From: Ophioceras dolichostomum
Lineage: Eukaryota; Ascomycota; Sordariomycetes; Magnaporthales; Ophioceraceae
Direction of reading: 5' to 3'
Length of the DNA stretch: 64,000 nt
Assembly: GCA_003049485.1 (NCBI GenBank)
Contig: PYST01000076.1
Coordinates: forward strand, 8,692-72,691
The number at the start of each line of letters is the position of its first letter. Within the stretch, counting starts at the first letter, position 1. The notes under the pieces were generated by a model, which saw only the letters and a program-made list of their open reading frames with translations, ran no database searches and had not been told where the DNA came from. Shown piece by piece: positions 44,403 through 56,263 of this stretch. Both the position numbers and the translations under genes were made by a program.

Positions 44403-45087
44403 CGCTCGTGGTAGAGACCGATATGACGGCCGGAAGGGGGACGAAAGAATATCCTCGCCAACCCACCGCGATTCGCCATCTGTTAGAATAGTTTTGGTTA
44501 ACGCAAAGCGTTTTCGTCTTCTTGATAGATCAACCTACCTCGTCTTTTTGGATGAGTTCCAGCAAAATAGCATTTGCATTGGTGTAACTTGACGAGCAAA
44601 CAAAGTTTCCGGTTCTCCTGAATAACGACCTTGACCTCAAAAGTCGAATGTCGAATCGATTTCCCGACCGTGAGTGGAGGTTAGGTTGAACCTTCAAATG
44701 TTATAGCTCATCCCTTAGGAACTCGATCTGCAAGGTACTTGTCACCGATGCCTTGAACAAACAGGTACTTTGTATTTACATATTCTCGCAGGTCGATGTC
44801 AAACAGGTCGTGAACCTCCGACTAGCTTTCCCTTTCCCCTTCCACCATGGAAGCAGGCAGGTACCTCGGTGAAGACACCTAGAAATTTGGAAGAAATAGA
44901 GACAGGTGAGGAAGAGAAGTATGAAGCAAGAGTGCGATTCGATTCTGATGTGCAACTCTCGTCACTGGCAGATCACTGCCTTGGCAAGGTACCAGCCTTC
45001 TGATGCAGAACTGAATTGATGTGCCAGAGGCCCGAGACCCATTTGCCCTCCTGGCCTTGCGATGGCATAGTAGTACGGCCTGCCTTC
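44403..45087. other. Convergent intergenic region
   Basis: Lies between the hydrolase and the first AA9 gene, whose 3' ends face each other. TAGGTA/GGTACC-type motifs recur here (44732, 44762, 44859). No gene is seen. Confidence 0.5.
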
Positions 45088-46701
45088 TCAAGGACAGGTG
45101 AAGACCTCAGGACCGGGGACGGTGTATGACTTCAGCCCGTTGTAGATCTGTCATACCATACCACACAAACCCGTTTGTTAATGATCAGCACCTCTGTTGG
45201 CGTACGGGGGGGGGGGGGGGGGGGNNNNNNNNNNNNNNNNNNNNNNNNNNNNNNNNNNGGGGGGGGGGGGGCGATAATTTTACGCTCGCTCGCGTGTATG
45301 TGCTGGCAGCGGCTCCGGGGACATGGTGGCCCAGGGCATATAGGTACTTGGGTAGGTATATATGGAGGAATGAGTAAGGGAGAGGGAAAAAAACTTACAT
45401 TTGCAGTATATCCCGGGTCCGTAGCCTTGAACGCGCCGGGGATCTTGGCGACAGGTGTTGGGTTCGCGGTACCGCCGCCGCTGACGTTGAGCTGGGCGCA
45501 GCTGACGTAGAACTAGATGCATTATAGGTGATGAGTAGGTAGGCGCATCAGGGAGCCAAAAGGAGCCAAGTACGGCTGCTATTGCTTTCCTCGACGATAG
45601 AGGGGTTTGTCTGTCAGGGGGCAGTACGGGTGGGGAGGGGGAGACTAACCTGTGGCACGCCGCCGGGGTTGTGGATGGCGAGCGACTGGATCCGCAAGAG
45701 GTACTCGCCGTTCGGGATGCACTTGGGGATGTTCTGCGTGTAAGTCGCTGTGAGGGGGTAAGACTCTCTGTCGTTAACATCTCTGCCTCGAGGACACGGG
45801 CAGGGAAGGAAAGGGGCTGGAGTCAAGAATAGAGATATGCTCACTTCGAAGAGGCCATGAAGCCTGTCCACCTCCGAACGTAGGGCCTGTATGGTGTCAG
45901 TTTCGCAATAGTCAGCCAGGCGGCGTGGTGAGGGTGGGAATGGCCAAGGAGGTGGTTATGTAGGTAGATGCTCACCCCAGTCGAAGAACTTGAACCAATC
46001 TCCGTCTCCTGTGTAGTCCGACACCGGACCGCGAGATTTGGACATATATCTTAGTCCAGGGGGAGTATATACGTTAGTTCCGGTACTTCCTCTTGGTGCG
46101 CTCTATCCCAGGCTCAGGCTTGGGCCCAAAAAGTCCTAGGTCTAGGGACTGAAGTGTCTTACAGAGAGATTGGCCCTTGGTGATAGACAGCCTGGCGAAG
46201 AACGTGTTTTGTTTCGCACCAGTGTCAGTCTCATAAGCCTGTCTCGTTCCGCCTTTGAATACTTATATAGGCCGTTCGGTCCTTCGACCTGACTTACAGT
46301 GTCGGTGGTCCAGGTGAACTGATCCCCTGCCTTGATTTCTACCGTAGTAGTGTTGCCGCCCGTGAGGCCGCCGACATTACATCTCAGGTCGTTGGAAGAC
46401 AGGGCTTTGGTGTTTTTGGACCAGAAAAAGTCAGAATGGTTTGTCTTCTTTCTAGGTACCTGTTGGCATGCTTGCTTCTCCCCAACCAGCACGACTCCGG
46501 TCCGACGAATCCGCTGTGTCCCTAGATACTCCATTGCGTAGACGACTCACATGTGACGGGCGAGTTGTAGTTCAGGTTCCTCCGGATATGCTCGTACACA
46601 GCGAACTTCTTGGTCCCAATCGAGAGCTGCTGGAAGATGTAATGGGCGCAGGCATCGCTGGCTGCCAGCGACAGCAGCGCGAAGGTGAGGAGGCCTTTCA
46701 T
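45088..46701 (-). CDS. AA9 lytic polysaccharide monooxygenase (first copy)
   Basis: Eight exons: 46551-46701, 46298-46404, 46163-46191, 45976-46049, 45845-45886, 45650-45747, 45399-45512 and 45088-45147, giving 224 residues. AA9 enzymes are secreted copper oxygenases that cleave cellulose oxidatively. The 19-residue signal peptide ends in ACA, leaving His20 as the mature N-terminal copper ligand (HYIFQQL). The second ligand is His90 (AVYHQGP) and the axial Tyr is Tyr169 (FYVSCAQ). Other family marks are SLSSNDLRCN, GDWFKFFDWGP and ATDPGY, with an ending PGPEVFTCP. There is no CBM1. The last intron contains the assembly gap (45225-45258), but the final exon beyond it is in frame and family-typical. 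Two acceptors read AAAG and TAAG. Short exons 3 and 5 were placed by frame and homology. Confidence 0.92.
45225..45258. other. Assembly gap (34 N) inside a poly-G run
   Basis: N characters flanked by long G runs on both sides. It falls in the last intron of the AA9 gene at 45088-46701, so the protein model is not broken by it. Confidence 0.99.
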
Positions 46702-48428
46702 CGCCTCAATCAGATTGAGAGTAGACCCGATGGCCACCAAAGGAGAGCCGAGCAGCAGTGGCTGGACTTGGTTCGTTACAGAAGCAGAAAGAGAAGGGTT
46801 TCCAGGCTGGCGAAGACCACGTACGTATCCCAAGGTCAAGTCATTGATGATGTCGGCCGTGACGTGAGATCGAACGGAGAGTCCCCGGCTTTTACATGCG
46901 CTCTACCTACACATGCCACCTACCTACCTGCCTACATCCGGGTCTGTTAATCACGGCACGCAATATGGGAGGGTAGCCCATATCTGCGGCGGCGCGCTTC
47001 CTGGAAATGCCGAACTTTACGTGGTGGATTGGCACTTCGTCTATATGACCTCTCCTCCTCCCACCAAACAAAGAGTTCTATCCAGGCAGGCTCGTTTCCT
47101 CGCCGCCTGCTTGCTCTTACTACTATACAGAGGTCTGGCCGGTCGACTGGCCTCATGGAATTTCAGTTTCGGTGGAAAGCGTTCGGGTAGCTGCCGACCT
47201 ATCCGTCCATCCATCCATCCATCCTTGTCGGCGCCGAGTGCATGATGAGGGATACGGAGCGAGGAAGAAGAACGATGAATGTGGAAGCTAAAGCTTAGAG
47301 AGTAATCGAGGGATGCAATGGCTGGCAGAGATAGAGACAGATTCTGGAAAGACGGCGGAAGATGGAGTGGTTCAAATTAAGTCGCCATATGAAATCTGCT
47401 CGCGTCACGAGCCTGATTATTGTGGGGGGTATATCACAGGCTCATGCCGCCTACAACCGTACATCCTCCGTCTCTCTTACTGACGGGGGTTGGTAGGGAG
47501 TGCGCAGTGAAAGCTCGGGAGTCTGTGGCCGCTGGACGGGGAGAACGATGCCGTTCTCATCAATGCCGCATGTCGATCCGGCCTCTCATCGATCCTCAAC
47601 GCCCCCGGAACTCGCCTGCCATCCATCAAATTAAAAGCGTTTAGATACACCTCCAGAGTTGACGCTGGCGATGTAGTTCGAGTGTTCATCACTTCGAGGG
47701 CGCAACTCTTGCCAACAGCTTCTTTTTGGACAGACTCGAAGTAGAGAGCTGCCGGCAATCCTTCCATATTGATGAGCGTGGGCTCCAATTGCTATTAGCC
47801 TCAAAAGCGCGGGCCGTTCGTGTTCGTCCACACCAATATGCACTCCACACTCCGCACTGCAACTGTCGACGGTTCCACTGCGTGAGTACGGTAGGTGTTC
47901 TAGACGACTGGTTTGCTTTGGGCCACTACATCTTTGAGGCAAGACTAGCGGCTACTTGCCCCGAGGCAATCCCTCCCTCTATTTTCTCCACCTTCTTTCC
48001 GTAACTACCTAGACATCTATACGCGAAATACGTAAGATGATGTTTTGAACAGGCCAAAGGGGCCCAAGCAAGTTAAGCAGGCTCGGCTCCGAGATCACAA
48101 GCCGGCAGCATGACGAGAAGATAATATCTTGGGCAATCTCGGTCTTATGCACGCCGGGGAGATTCCCCGGTTTTTGGAGAGAAAAAAAAAACACTGTCTA
48201 GTGAGAAGATGGGCATCTTCATCTCCAGGCGCAGACTATGAAAGATGGCTACCTGTACCTGTGAACCTACTGACATGCACTCAGAATGGTACATGCTGAA
48301 TATTTACTTGATGCTATCTTTCTACCCCTGGCTGGAGATCTCTCCCAATTGTTGCTGAGCAACATCGTCGAGAGCTACTTGGGCCCATTACCCACCCCAA
48401 ACACTGCATTGCTAATACTGCAAAGAAC
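46702..48428. other. Intergenic region between the two AA9 genes
   Basis: About 1.7 kb upstream of the first AA9 gene and downstream of the second. An (ATCC)n run lies at 47204-47225. Short frames are not recognised. It should contain the promoter of the first AA9 gene. Confidence 0.45.
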
Positions 48429-49778
48429 TCAAGCTGAACAAGTGAAGGGTCGCGGTCCTGGGGACAGAGAATTATTAGTCAGTAGGAGGGTCGACGACCG
48501 CCGTCAAGCCTGGAACGGACTCGGGGGAACGAGAAGAGTCCTCGAGAGGTCTCGCGCTTACCTGGAATCGTGTAAGTCCCTGACATAGGGTAGATGTTGA
48601 TCAGAAGTCCGGGGTCGCTTGCCTATCACATTAGGGGAAGGTTAGGAAGCTTGCTTCGTCCAGAACTCGAGGGTGAGTGGACTAAACTGGAGATCGACTC
48701 ACCTTGTAAATCCCCGGGATGCTATAAGTCGTGGGCGATTTCGTGCCAGTGCCGCCCGTGATCTCGATTTGGGCACATTCCATCTGTCGTTCGTTCGTTC
48801 GCCATCAGACGACAAACATCTCGTCAGCCGTTCTCCTCCTCTATGGCGGTGGAAAAACACACGTGGTGGTCGGTGTAGTCAGTCAGTCATCACTCACATA
48901 AAGCTGCGCTCCACCACTAGACCTCGCCCCATGGAGGGCGATCATCTCGGCGCGGAGCAGGTACTGGCCGTCCGCTATGCAGGAGGGGATCCGGATCTGC
49001 TGGTTGCCCTTGCTGTCGATGACGACGTCGGTGCCCCAGACGCCCGACTTGGGGTCGTAGCCCCGCTCGTCGATCTTGAACCAGCCGTTGCCCACGCCCG
49101 AGTCCTTCTTCGCGTCGGTGACTTTCTTGAGGTAGGCCATCACGGGTCCTTTGTGGCCTCGGTCCATCACGTCATTGGGTCCGGCTGGTGTTTGTATGTC
49201 CTGTCAGTTTAGCTACCGACGTTCTCCTTGGTTTTCTTCTTGGTTTCCTTTGGCTGTTGCGTGCCGGAGAATTGAAGGGGCAGGGTAGGTAGGGTAAAGG
49301 AAGGGGGGTTTGCTCACATTCCAGAGTGTGCCTCCAAACTGCCGTCACGTTGGAGCCCGCTGTGACGGGGATGATCTTGTCTGTCGACATGGTTGGGTTC
49401 GGAGCGCCATTGCAGGCCATGTTGTTGCCCATGACGTTTGTTTGGGGCTATTATCGGAGAGCCGTGTCAGTCATTGTCCCTGGATATATAAATATAGGAA
49501 TAGGCATTCGCAGGGGCGAAGTTGATGGCGTGAAGGCAGCCACACACGCACCCCATCGTAAGACGGCGTTCGGATGCCATGAGAGACCGCTAGAGAGGAG
49601 AGGAGCCCGGGTTAGCAAGGTTAGACTTCTCGTTGCTTGTCTTCCTGGAAATAGGGCCGGTTGGTAGAGCTGGTTGGTTTTCGGTCTTACGATATGTTTT
49701 GCCTCCAGAGATGAGCTGGACGAAGATGGTGTGAGCCGACGCTCCGGTCACCGCCGTGAGCACAGTGCAGAGCTTCAT
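48429..49778 (-). CDS. AA9 lytic polysaccharide monooxygenase (second copy)
   Basis: Seven exons: 49691-49778, 49552-49589, 49318-49447, 48898-49184, 48703-48783, 48562-48622 and 48429-48457, giving 237 residues. The 15-residue signal peptide ends in ASA, leaving His16 (HTIFVQLISGG) as the N-terminal copper ligand. His96 (DRGHKGPVMAYL) is the second and Tyr181 (AQLYMECAQ) the axial ligand. Family marks include VSHGIRTPSYDG, MACNGAPNPT, TAVWRHTLESGP and GWFKIDERGY, and the C-terminus is YTIPGPRPFTCSA. No CBM1 is present. Introns are 50-120 nt with good GT/AG borders, and phases agree throughout. Sequence and intron positions differ strongly from the neighbouring AA9 gene, so this is not a recent tandem duplicate. 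It lies 3.3 kb from the divergently transcribed cellobiose dehydrogenase, a known electron donor for AA9 enzymes. Confidence 0.93.
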
Positions 49779-50546
49779 GGTTTGTCGCTTTCGAGAACCA
49801 CCGGCCGCTTTGTTGTCTAGAGGGCTGTTCAGCTTGATATCAGGGTAGCCTGATGACGATGTGAACCTAGTTTACGGTGCACCATCTCCCAGAAGGGAGA
49901 AGACTGAGGCTCAATTTTGAGGGAGCACAGATGCCCATGGAAGGCTACTATTATATTTCCCTATCCGCCTTGGAGGGCCGGTCCGGGAGATGACGATGCC
50001 GGCTACTGTACTTCAATCATCAACATCGGCACCCGTGATGCCCAGGAAGCCCCAGGAATCCCACCGCGATGGCTTGTTTAACTTGAGATTCTGTCAAGTT
50101 TCAGTCGTATGCTCATTCCATCGTGGGATCTCAGTGGCCCATGAAGTTGATGCGTGTAAGTTGCTTCCCTCGACGCTTTCAGGGGGTGCGGAGCAGGCAT
50201 CTCCGTCTTGCCCCTTTTCGAAACCTTAACTCAACTCGCCGAACGCCACAGACCAGCAAGTCTGCTCAGCCGCAATATGTTTTGCTAGTCTGTGGCTTAG
50301 AGAGCCACGATCCGGGAGAGAGGACCACGTGGTGGTGATCCGTCTCCTCGAGGCGTGGGGAAACCAATGGTCTTTTTTTTCTGGACTAGATTCTGGGGTG
50401 CTTCTGGCTCGGGTCTGGGGAACGGCCTCGGAAGAGGAGGGATGTAACGGCGAGGCGTGCTCATGGCATCACGTGTGGTACGATGTAGACACAGGAATGG
50501 GGTCTTTTGGCGCTTCCGGAAGTCTTTCAGGTCGTCTCAACCGATG

Positions 50547-50576
50547 TGGTTGTTGTTGTTGTTGTTGTTGTTGTTG
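50547..50576. repeat. (GTT)10 microsatellite
   Basis: Ten GTT/TTG units in a row in the non-coding region upstream of the cellobiose dehydrogenase gene. Confidence 0.95.
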
Positions 50577-52794
50577 CAAGGAGTTCCTTTCGAGGTGAGG
50601 AAGTCCATGTTGGCCGTCGTGGCTGTCCTGGGCTTTGTTTGTGCCCCCTTTGGCAAGTCTCCTCTCTTTAGGTCCCAAGTCAGACTCTCTCGGGCTTTTC
50701 TTTTTCTTTTTTCTTCTCTTCTTTTGTTGCCGGGTCTTACAAGTTTGGGTAATCTGACTACCGCTAATGGATTGAAAACCCTACTAGAATTTTCACGGGC
50801 GATAAAAAAAGGCTCAGGGAGAGGTTGCCTGTTGTTGTCGTTGGCATCGTACTCTGGGGGAACGGCGCCAGTAACCTTTGCTTCCTCCTTCCCTTACAGC
50901 TGAGGTCGTTAACACCGCGTCGGGTCGTCGGTCCTCAGAACCTAGGTAGCTTACTGCGTACAGACGTCGAGAGCATCACAATCGGTAGTTACTAGCAGGG
51001 TAGTTCCTAGCAGAGTTGTAGAAGAGCATAGACAGGTATTTGTTAGCCACGTGCTCTGAAGTAAGAGGGAGAACACAGGCGAGCGGAGAATTTGGGGTTC
51101 AGATTTACCATGGGCTGATCCAATCATTAGGATGTCCTCTGAAGAGGTGCTGCCTAAATTGAGAGCGGAGGACCGGTTGAGTCTGAAGGGAATTTTGTCA
51201 AGACGGACGGTCAAGACGGACGGTAACGTCATTTGCTCTTCGGTTGAAGAAAGAGTGGCAAAGTGAGTGAGTGAGTGAGCGACTGAGTGTTGGTGGTGCT
51301 CCAGTTGTTGCCCCGTACCGATTTATCCAGACACATCCCAGAGTGGGCTGAAATTAAAGCCGTATCCGAACAGTCTCAAAGCCAAAAATTGGTGGGTGAT
51401 CTCCCTGCCGCCGCCGACCGCTGATCGCCGTCTCCCCTTCGGCACATCTCTTTTGGCTTTTGTTGTGGGTGCTCTGTTGCTTCATGCCGCTTCCCCACGG
51501 ACGGTCCAGGGACGGCGAAAGGAAAAAGCACTCTCGCCGACTCGTCCTTCGACTCGTCTTTCTCCAACAACATTGATGCTCCACTCGGTCGCGTGCAGAG
51601 ATATGGATATATGGGATGAGTGAGTGAGGAGGGAATATGTGCTCGGGAGAGCGAAGCAATCGCCTGCCAGGTACCCGTGTGGCAACTCGCTCACGAATCC
51701 GACAGGACAGACCGGACACTCTACCTCGCACCCTCCACCTGTTCTTTTGGGCGGTTCGTGTTCCTCGCCTGTCCCTGATTCTCCAATTGGAGAAGAGGGA
51801 AGGAGGCTGAAACGATAGTAACGTAGGTACGGTAGCTATACGCCCGCTCCATTTTCTTGGAGGAAAATGATGCCAAACTTGGGGAATTGGTCGATATCCT
51901 CACTTGTGTCGCTCTTGAGAAATCTGCCAACAACTGGCCCGTTCCGCAAGAGACAATAGAGGGCGACGAGAGACTAGACTCAAGCCACATGAGTCCCAGC
52001 AATCAGGATGAGGGCAGGGCGGCAGAGCGGGATAGAGAGGAAAGCGGAATCGAAGGGACCAACAGACCACGGGCCTATATTGTCGACGTTCCGTCGTGAA
52101 GCCGTTCCCCGCTGGATATTCTCCGCACTTCATGTTGGGGTTCGCTTGGCTCTTTTCTTCTCTCTCTCTTTGTTGCTCAGATCTTGGTCTCTGTATGGAG
52201 ACAGAGAGACAGTACAGAGATAGCCCAGCACCAAGGTCAGACAGGGAGATCTCTCATCCGACTGGCGCGATGACTCCGACTGGGGGGAGCAAGGGGAAGA
52301 TCCGAGGAGACCCTCTTTCCCACCTCCAGTGAGTGGCCGATCCTTTTCGCTGCTCTCTCGATATTGCGGCCCTTTGGCAGCTTTTGCAGCCTAATGTGTG
52401 GCCCGATCAGCGGTCGAGGCAAGCAGCGCGGATCTCAGATACCCATCTATTCATCATCATATACCATATACCAAACCCTGACACGCGTTAATCTAGCCGC
52501 GTAGCGGATTCGTCCCTGGTTTGCCGGTCGAAAAACAATTTCACCCACACTGCTTCCGCCGGCTTGAGCAAGCGGGTTTTCCCAATTCGGGACTCGGGAA
52601 AGGGCTCCTAAATCTCCGCCCTCCTTCTTTTCTCTGATGATCTCTGATGACGGGGGTCTAGAAGTGCGGAGTAGGGAGTGAGTGGGAGGTGGATGGGCGG
52701 AGGAGGTACGCAGTCAAAGTCGGAGAAGGGGACTCCCTGCACCGGAGAACTGACCCGGATCGCTGCCACGGATGGGCATGGGGAAATAGAGCAT

Positions 52795-52845
52795 GGGAAC
52801 AGGGGAACATGGGAACAGGGGAGCAGGGGAACAGGGGTGGGGAAC
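52795..52845. repeat. GGGAACAG-type purine minisatellite
   Basis: Five to six imperfect copies of a 9-10 bp unit (GGGAACAG, GGGAACAT, GGGAGCAG variants) in a strand-asymmetric purine tract about 240 bp upstream of the cellobiose dehydrogenase ATG. Confidence 0.85.
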
Positions 52846-53081
52846 ATCTTTCTCGCCGTCGTCCTCGAGTCCTGGGTTGACTTCTTAAGCGTGTTATATC
52901 CCACCCGGTGATGATCTCCGATCCCCCGTTGTTTCTTCTACCTCGGGAGGCTCCTTCACTCCAGCCCTGATTCCTTCGTTTTGCGCCCCTGCTTGCTTGC
53001 CCGTACCTGTGCCTGTGCCCGTGCCAGTGCCCCTGCTGCTCTCACTCGAGATATTAGGCAGTACTGAGACAGGCAGTCGAG

Positions 53082-56000
53082 ATGCAGTTACGCGGCCGTG
53101 TCGGCGCCGCGGCGCTTGCGGCTGCTCTCTGTGAGTTTCAAGTCCTCGATACCCTAGCGAAGAATGGGTCGCTGACCGAAACGCGATGTGATGGCAGGCG
53201 TACAACCGTGTCTGGCCCAGGAACCCACCATCATCAAGCATGAGTCTGGCATCACCTTCGGCACCTGGATCACGGCCGGCTCCGCCCTTGAGTCGCCCTA
53301 CCAGTTCGGCATGGCCCTGCCCGAGGATTCTCTGACCAAGGACGCGACGGAGTACATTGGACTCCTGGTAAGCGCAGATGCTGCCCCATCTTCCACTTCG
53401 CTTGCAGAGCCGAAGACGCTGATTTTGGAACCGTACGTGTGGTTTGATAGCGATGCACCATCACGAACTCGACTGCCACCGGCTGGTGTGGGCTGTCGCA
53501 CGGAGAATCCGGGCAGATGGTCGGAGCGCTGCTCCTGATGGCGTGGCCGCACGACGGCGAGGTCTTGACGTCGTTCCGCTTCGCCAAGGGCTACAGCTTC
53601 CCCGAGGTGTATACCGGCAACGCCAAGTTGACGCAGATCTCGTCCAAAATCACGGCGGACTCGTTCGAGCTGGTGTATCGATGCCAGAACTGTCTCACTT
53701 GGAGCGAGGGAGGCGTGACTGGCAAGGCGGAGACGAGCCAGGGCTTCCTCGTCCTCGGCCGCGCGGCCGCTAAGGAGACGCCTGGCAACGCCGGCTGCCC
53801 GGACAAGATCACCTTCGGCTTCCACAGCGCCGGCTTCGGCCAGTACGGCGCAGTGCTGACCGGCCTCGCGAGCCCGTCGTATTCCTCCTGGGCTTCTCTA
53901 GCGTCGCACACAGTGGCCGGGAACTGCGGCGCGACTGTGCCTAAGCCAGAACCGTGAGTGAAAGCCCCTTCCCCAGAAACTAATGACCGGAGTATTAACA
54001 CTAGACCCTCCCCTATCCAAAAACCCACTTCTTTCCAGCACTGACGATGATGTTTGCGAGGACATCAGAACCACGAGTACGGCTAAGCCGTCGGGCACCA
54101 CTACTTCGACTTCGACTGTGACGAGCTTCACCACTGTCACATCGGCGGCTGCGTCGCCCACGTCGGCGGCCCCGAAGTTCACTCCGGCCCCAACTGCTGA
54201 GTACGACTATATCGTGGTCGGAGCCGGCGCTGGCGGAATTCCGATCGCGGACCGGCTGAGCGAAGAGGGATACAGCGTGCTGCTCATCGAGAAGGGCCCG
54301 CCATCGTCCGGCCACTGGGGCGGCACAATGGGTCCAGCGTGGCTGAAGGGCACGGGTCTTACCCGTTTCGATGTTCCAGGACTTTGCAACCAGATCTGGG
54401 TTGACTCGGAGGGTGTCGCCTGCACGGATATGGACCAGATGGCTGGCTGCGTCCTCGGCGGCGGTACCGCAGTGAATGCTGGTCTATGGTGGAAGGTAAG
54501 AATGTTGTCTCTCGTCTCTCCCTGTAAAAGAAGGAAAAGAGAAAACAAAGACAACAACGAGAAGAAGAAGAGACTGACTGAGCCAACACCGAACAGCCCA
54601 ACCCTCTCGACTGGGACTACAACTTCCCGGCCGGCTGGAAGTCTCGCGACACCCGACGGGCGCAGGACCGAGTGTTCTCGCGCATTCCCGGAACGACAAC
54701 CCCGTCTCAGGACGGCAAGATCTACCTGGACGAGGGGTTCAACATGCTCTCTGGCGGCCTCGCCCAAGCCGGGTGGACACGCATTGACGACCCTAACTCG
54801 GCCCCAGACCGCAAGAACCGCACGTTCGGCCACAGCGTGTTCATGTTCGCGGGCGGCGAGCGCGGCGGGCCCTTGGCCACGTACCTGCAGACGGCAAGCA
54901 AGCGCGGCTGGTTCACGCTCCTGACGGACACGGCCGTTAAGCGCGTGATCCGGACGGGCGGCCAGATCACCGGCGTCGAGGTCGAGGGCAACGAGGCCAC
55001 CGGCCACGGCTACCAGGGCACCATCAACGTTGCCAAGAGCACGGGCCGCGTGATCCTGTCGGCCGGAGTCTTCGGCACGGCCAAGATCCTGTTCCGCAGC
55101 GGCATCGGCCCCGCTGACGCGCTGGCGGTGGTCAAGGCCTCCGCCGACGGCGCGACCATGATCTCGGAGAAGTCGTGGATCGACCTGCCGGTCGGCTACA
55201 ACCTGGTCGACCACGTCAACACCGACGCCATCGTCGACCATCCTTCGGTCAAGTTTTACGACTTCTACGAGGCCTGGGACACGCCCAACGAGACGGACGA
55301 GTCGCGCTACCTCAAGTCCCGCTCGGGCATCCTCGCCCAGGCGGCGCCCAACATCGGCCCCCTGTTCTGGGAGGAGATCAAGGGCCTCGACGGCATCACG
55401 CGCCAGCTGCAGTGGACGGCCCGCGTCGAGGGCACCACCAACACGTCCATGACGCTCAGCATGTACCTCGGCCGCGGCTCCACGTCCCGAGGCCGCCTGA
55501 CCATCACGTCGGCGCTCACCACCCGCGTGATCACGCCTCCGTACCTGCACGACGAGAACGACAAGCTGGCCGTCATCCAGGCCATGGACAATATCCGCGC
55601 TGGGCTGAGCGGCGTGCGGAACCTGAACTTCCTGGTGCCGGCGGACAACGTGTCGACCAGGGCCTATGTCGACTCGGTAAGCTAAGCTTCCTTCCTCCAC
55701 CCCCCAATAACTGCTTGCTGACACGCAAAACCCCTCCTATCCCTTCTAGCTCCTCACCACCCCCGCCCAACGCCGCGCCAACCACTGGATGGGCACCACC
55801 AAGCTGGGCACCGACGACGGCCGGTCCGGCGGCACAGCGGTCGTGGACCTCAACACCAAGGTGTACGGCACCAACAACCTGTTCGTCGTGGACGCGTCCA
55901 TCTTCCCGGGCATGGTCACCGGCAACCCGTCGGCCATAATCGTCTCCGCGTCGGAGCACGCCGCGTCCAAGATCATGGCGCTGGGCTACACCCGGCCCGG

Positions 56001-56263
56001 GTCCGAGGGCGACCGCTGCGGCGGCAAGCGCTGGAACGGGAGCTTCTCTTGCGCGGCGGGTCTGGAGTGCAGGGTCTTGAACGAGAACGTTTCGAGGGTG
56101 AGTTTTGCCTCCTTTGCCCCACCCCTTCCCGACTGACAGCTCAAAAGTAGCCTGTGTACTGACTGGAAATGATTGAATGAAATTACAGTGCATGGTTCCC
56201 GGGGCGGCGGTCAGGCCCCAGGATACAAATGAGAAGCGGTCCAGGTTCTTCGGGCGGGCCTAG
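53082..56263 (+). CDS. Cellobiose dehydrogenase with a degenerate C-terminal CBM1-like module
   Basis: Seven exons: 53082-53130, 53198-53367, 53451-53953, 54039-54495, 54597-55676, 55750-56097 and 56189-56263, giving 893 residues. This extracellular flavocytochrome oxidises cellobiose and passes electrons to AA9 oxygenases. A 23-residue signal peptide precedes a cytochrome domain with likely haem ligands Met96 (ESGQM) and His198 (FGFHSAGF). A Thr/Ser/Pro linker follows, then a GMC flavodehydrogenase beginning YDYIVVGAGAGGIPIADRLS, with catalytic His765 (NHWMG) and Asn812 (VTGNPSA). Residues 843-870 have the Cys/Gly frame of a CBM1 (CGG...G...C..G..C...N....C), but the paired aromatics near the end are replaced by ENV and the residue before CGG is not aromatic. 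Cellulose binding by it is therefore doubtful. A 23-residue tail follows. Most splice sites are canonical and all are in frame. Confidence 0.95.

Larger units (their letters stand above)
49779..53081. other. Long divergent intergenic region between AA9 and cellobiose dehydrogenase
   Basis: About 3.3 kb that should contain the promoters of both secreted oxidative enzymes. Contains a GTT trinucleotide run, a (GTGA)n run near 51261-51283, a GGGAACAG minisatellite, and a CCTGTG/CCGTG hexamer-like run at 53001-53032 just before the dehydrogenase ATG. Short frames are not gene-like. Confidence 0.45.

Noticed and set aside
51857..52099. 80-codon plus-strand frame upstream of cellobiose dehydrogenase
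   Set aside because: Starts with ATG and looks moderately protein-like, but there are no family motif, flanking exons or splice signals to support it.
54207..55724. 505-codon open frame on the minus strand
   Set aside because: It is the antisense shadow of the cellobiose dehydrogenase flavin domain, caused by strong GC3 bias; its composition is Arg/Ala/Asp/Gly-rich without a domain.
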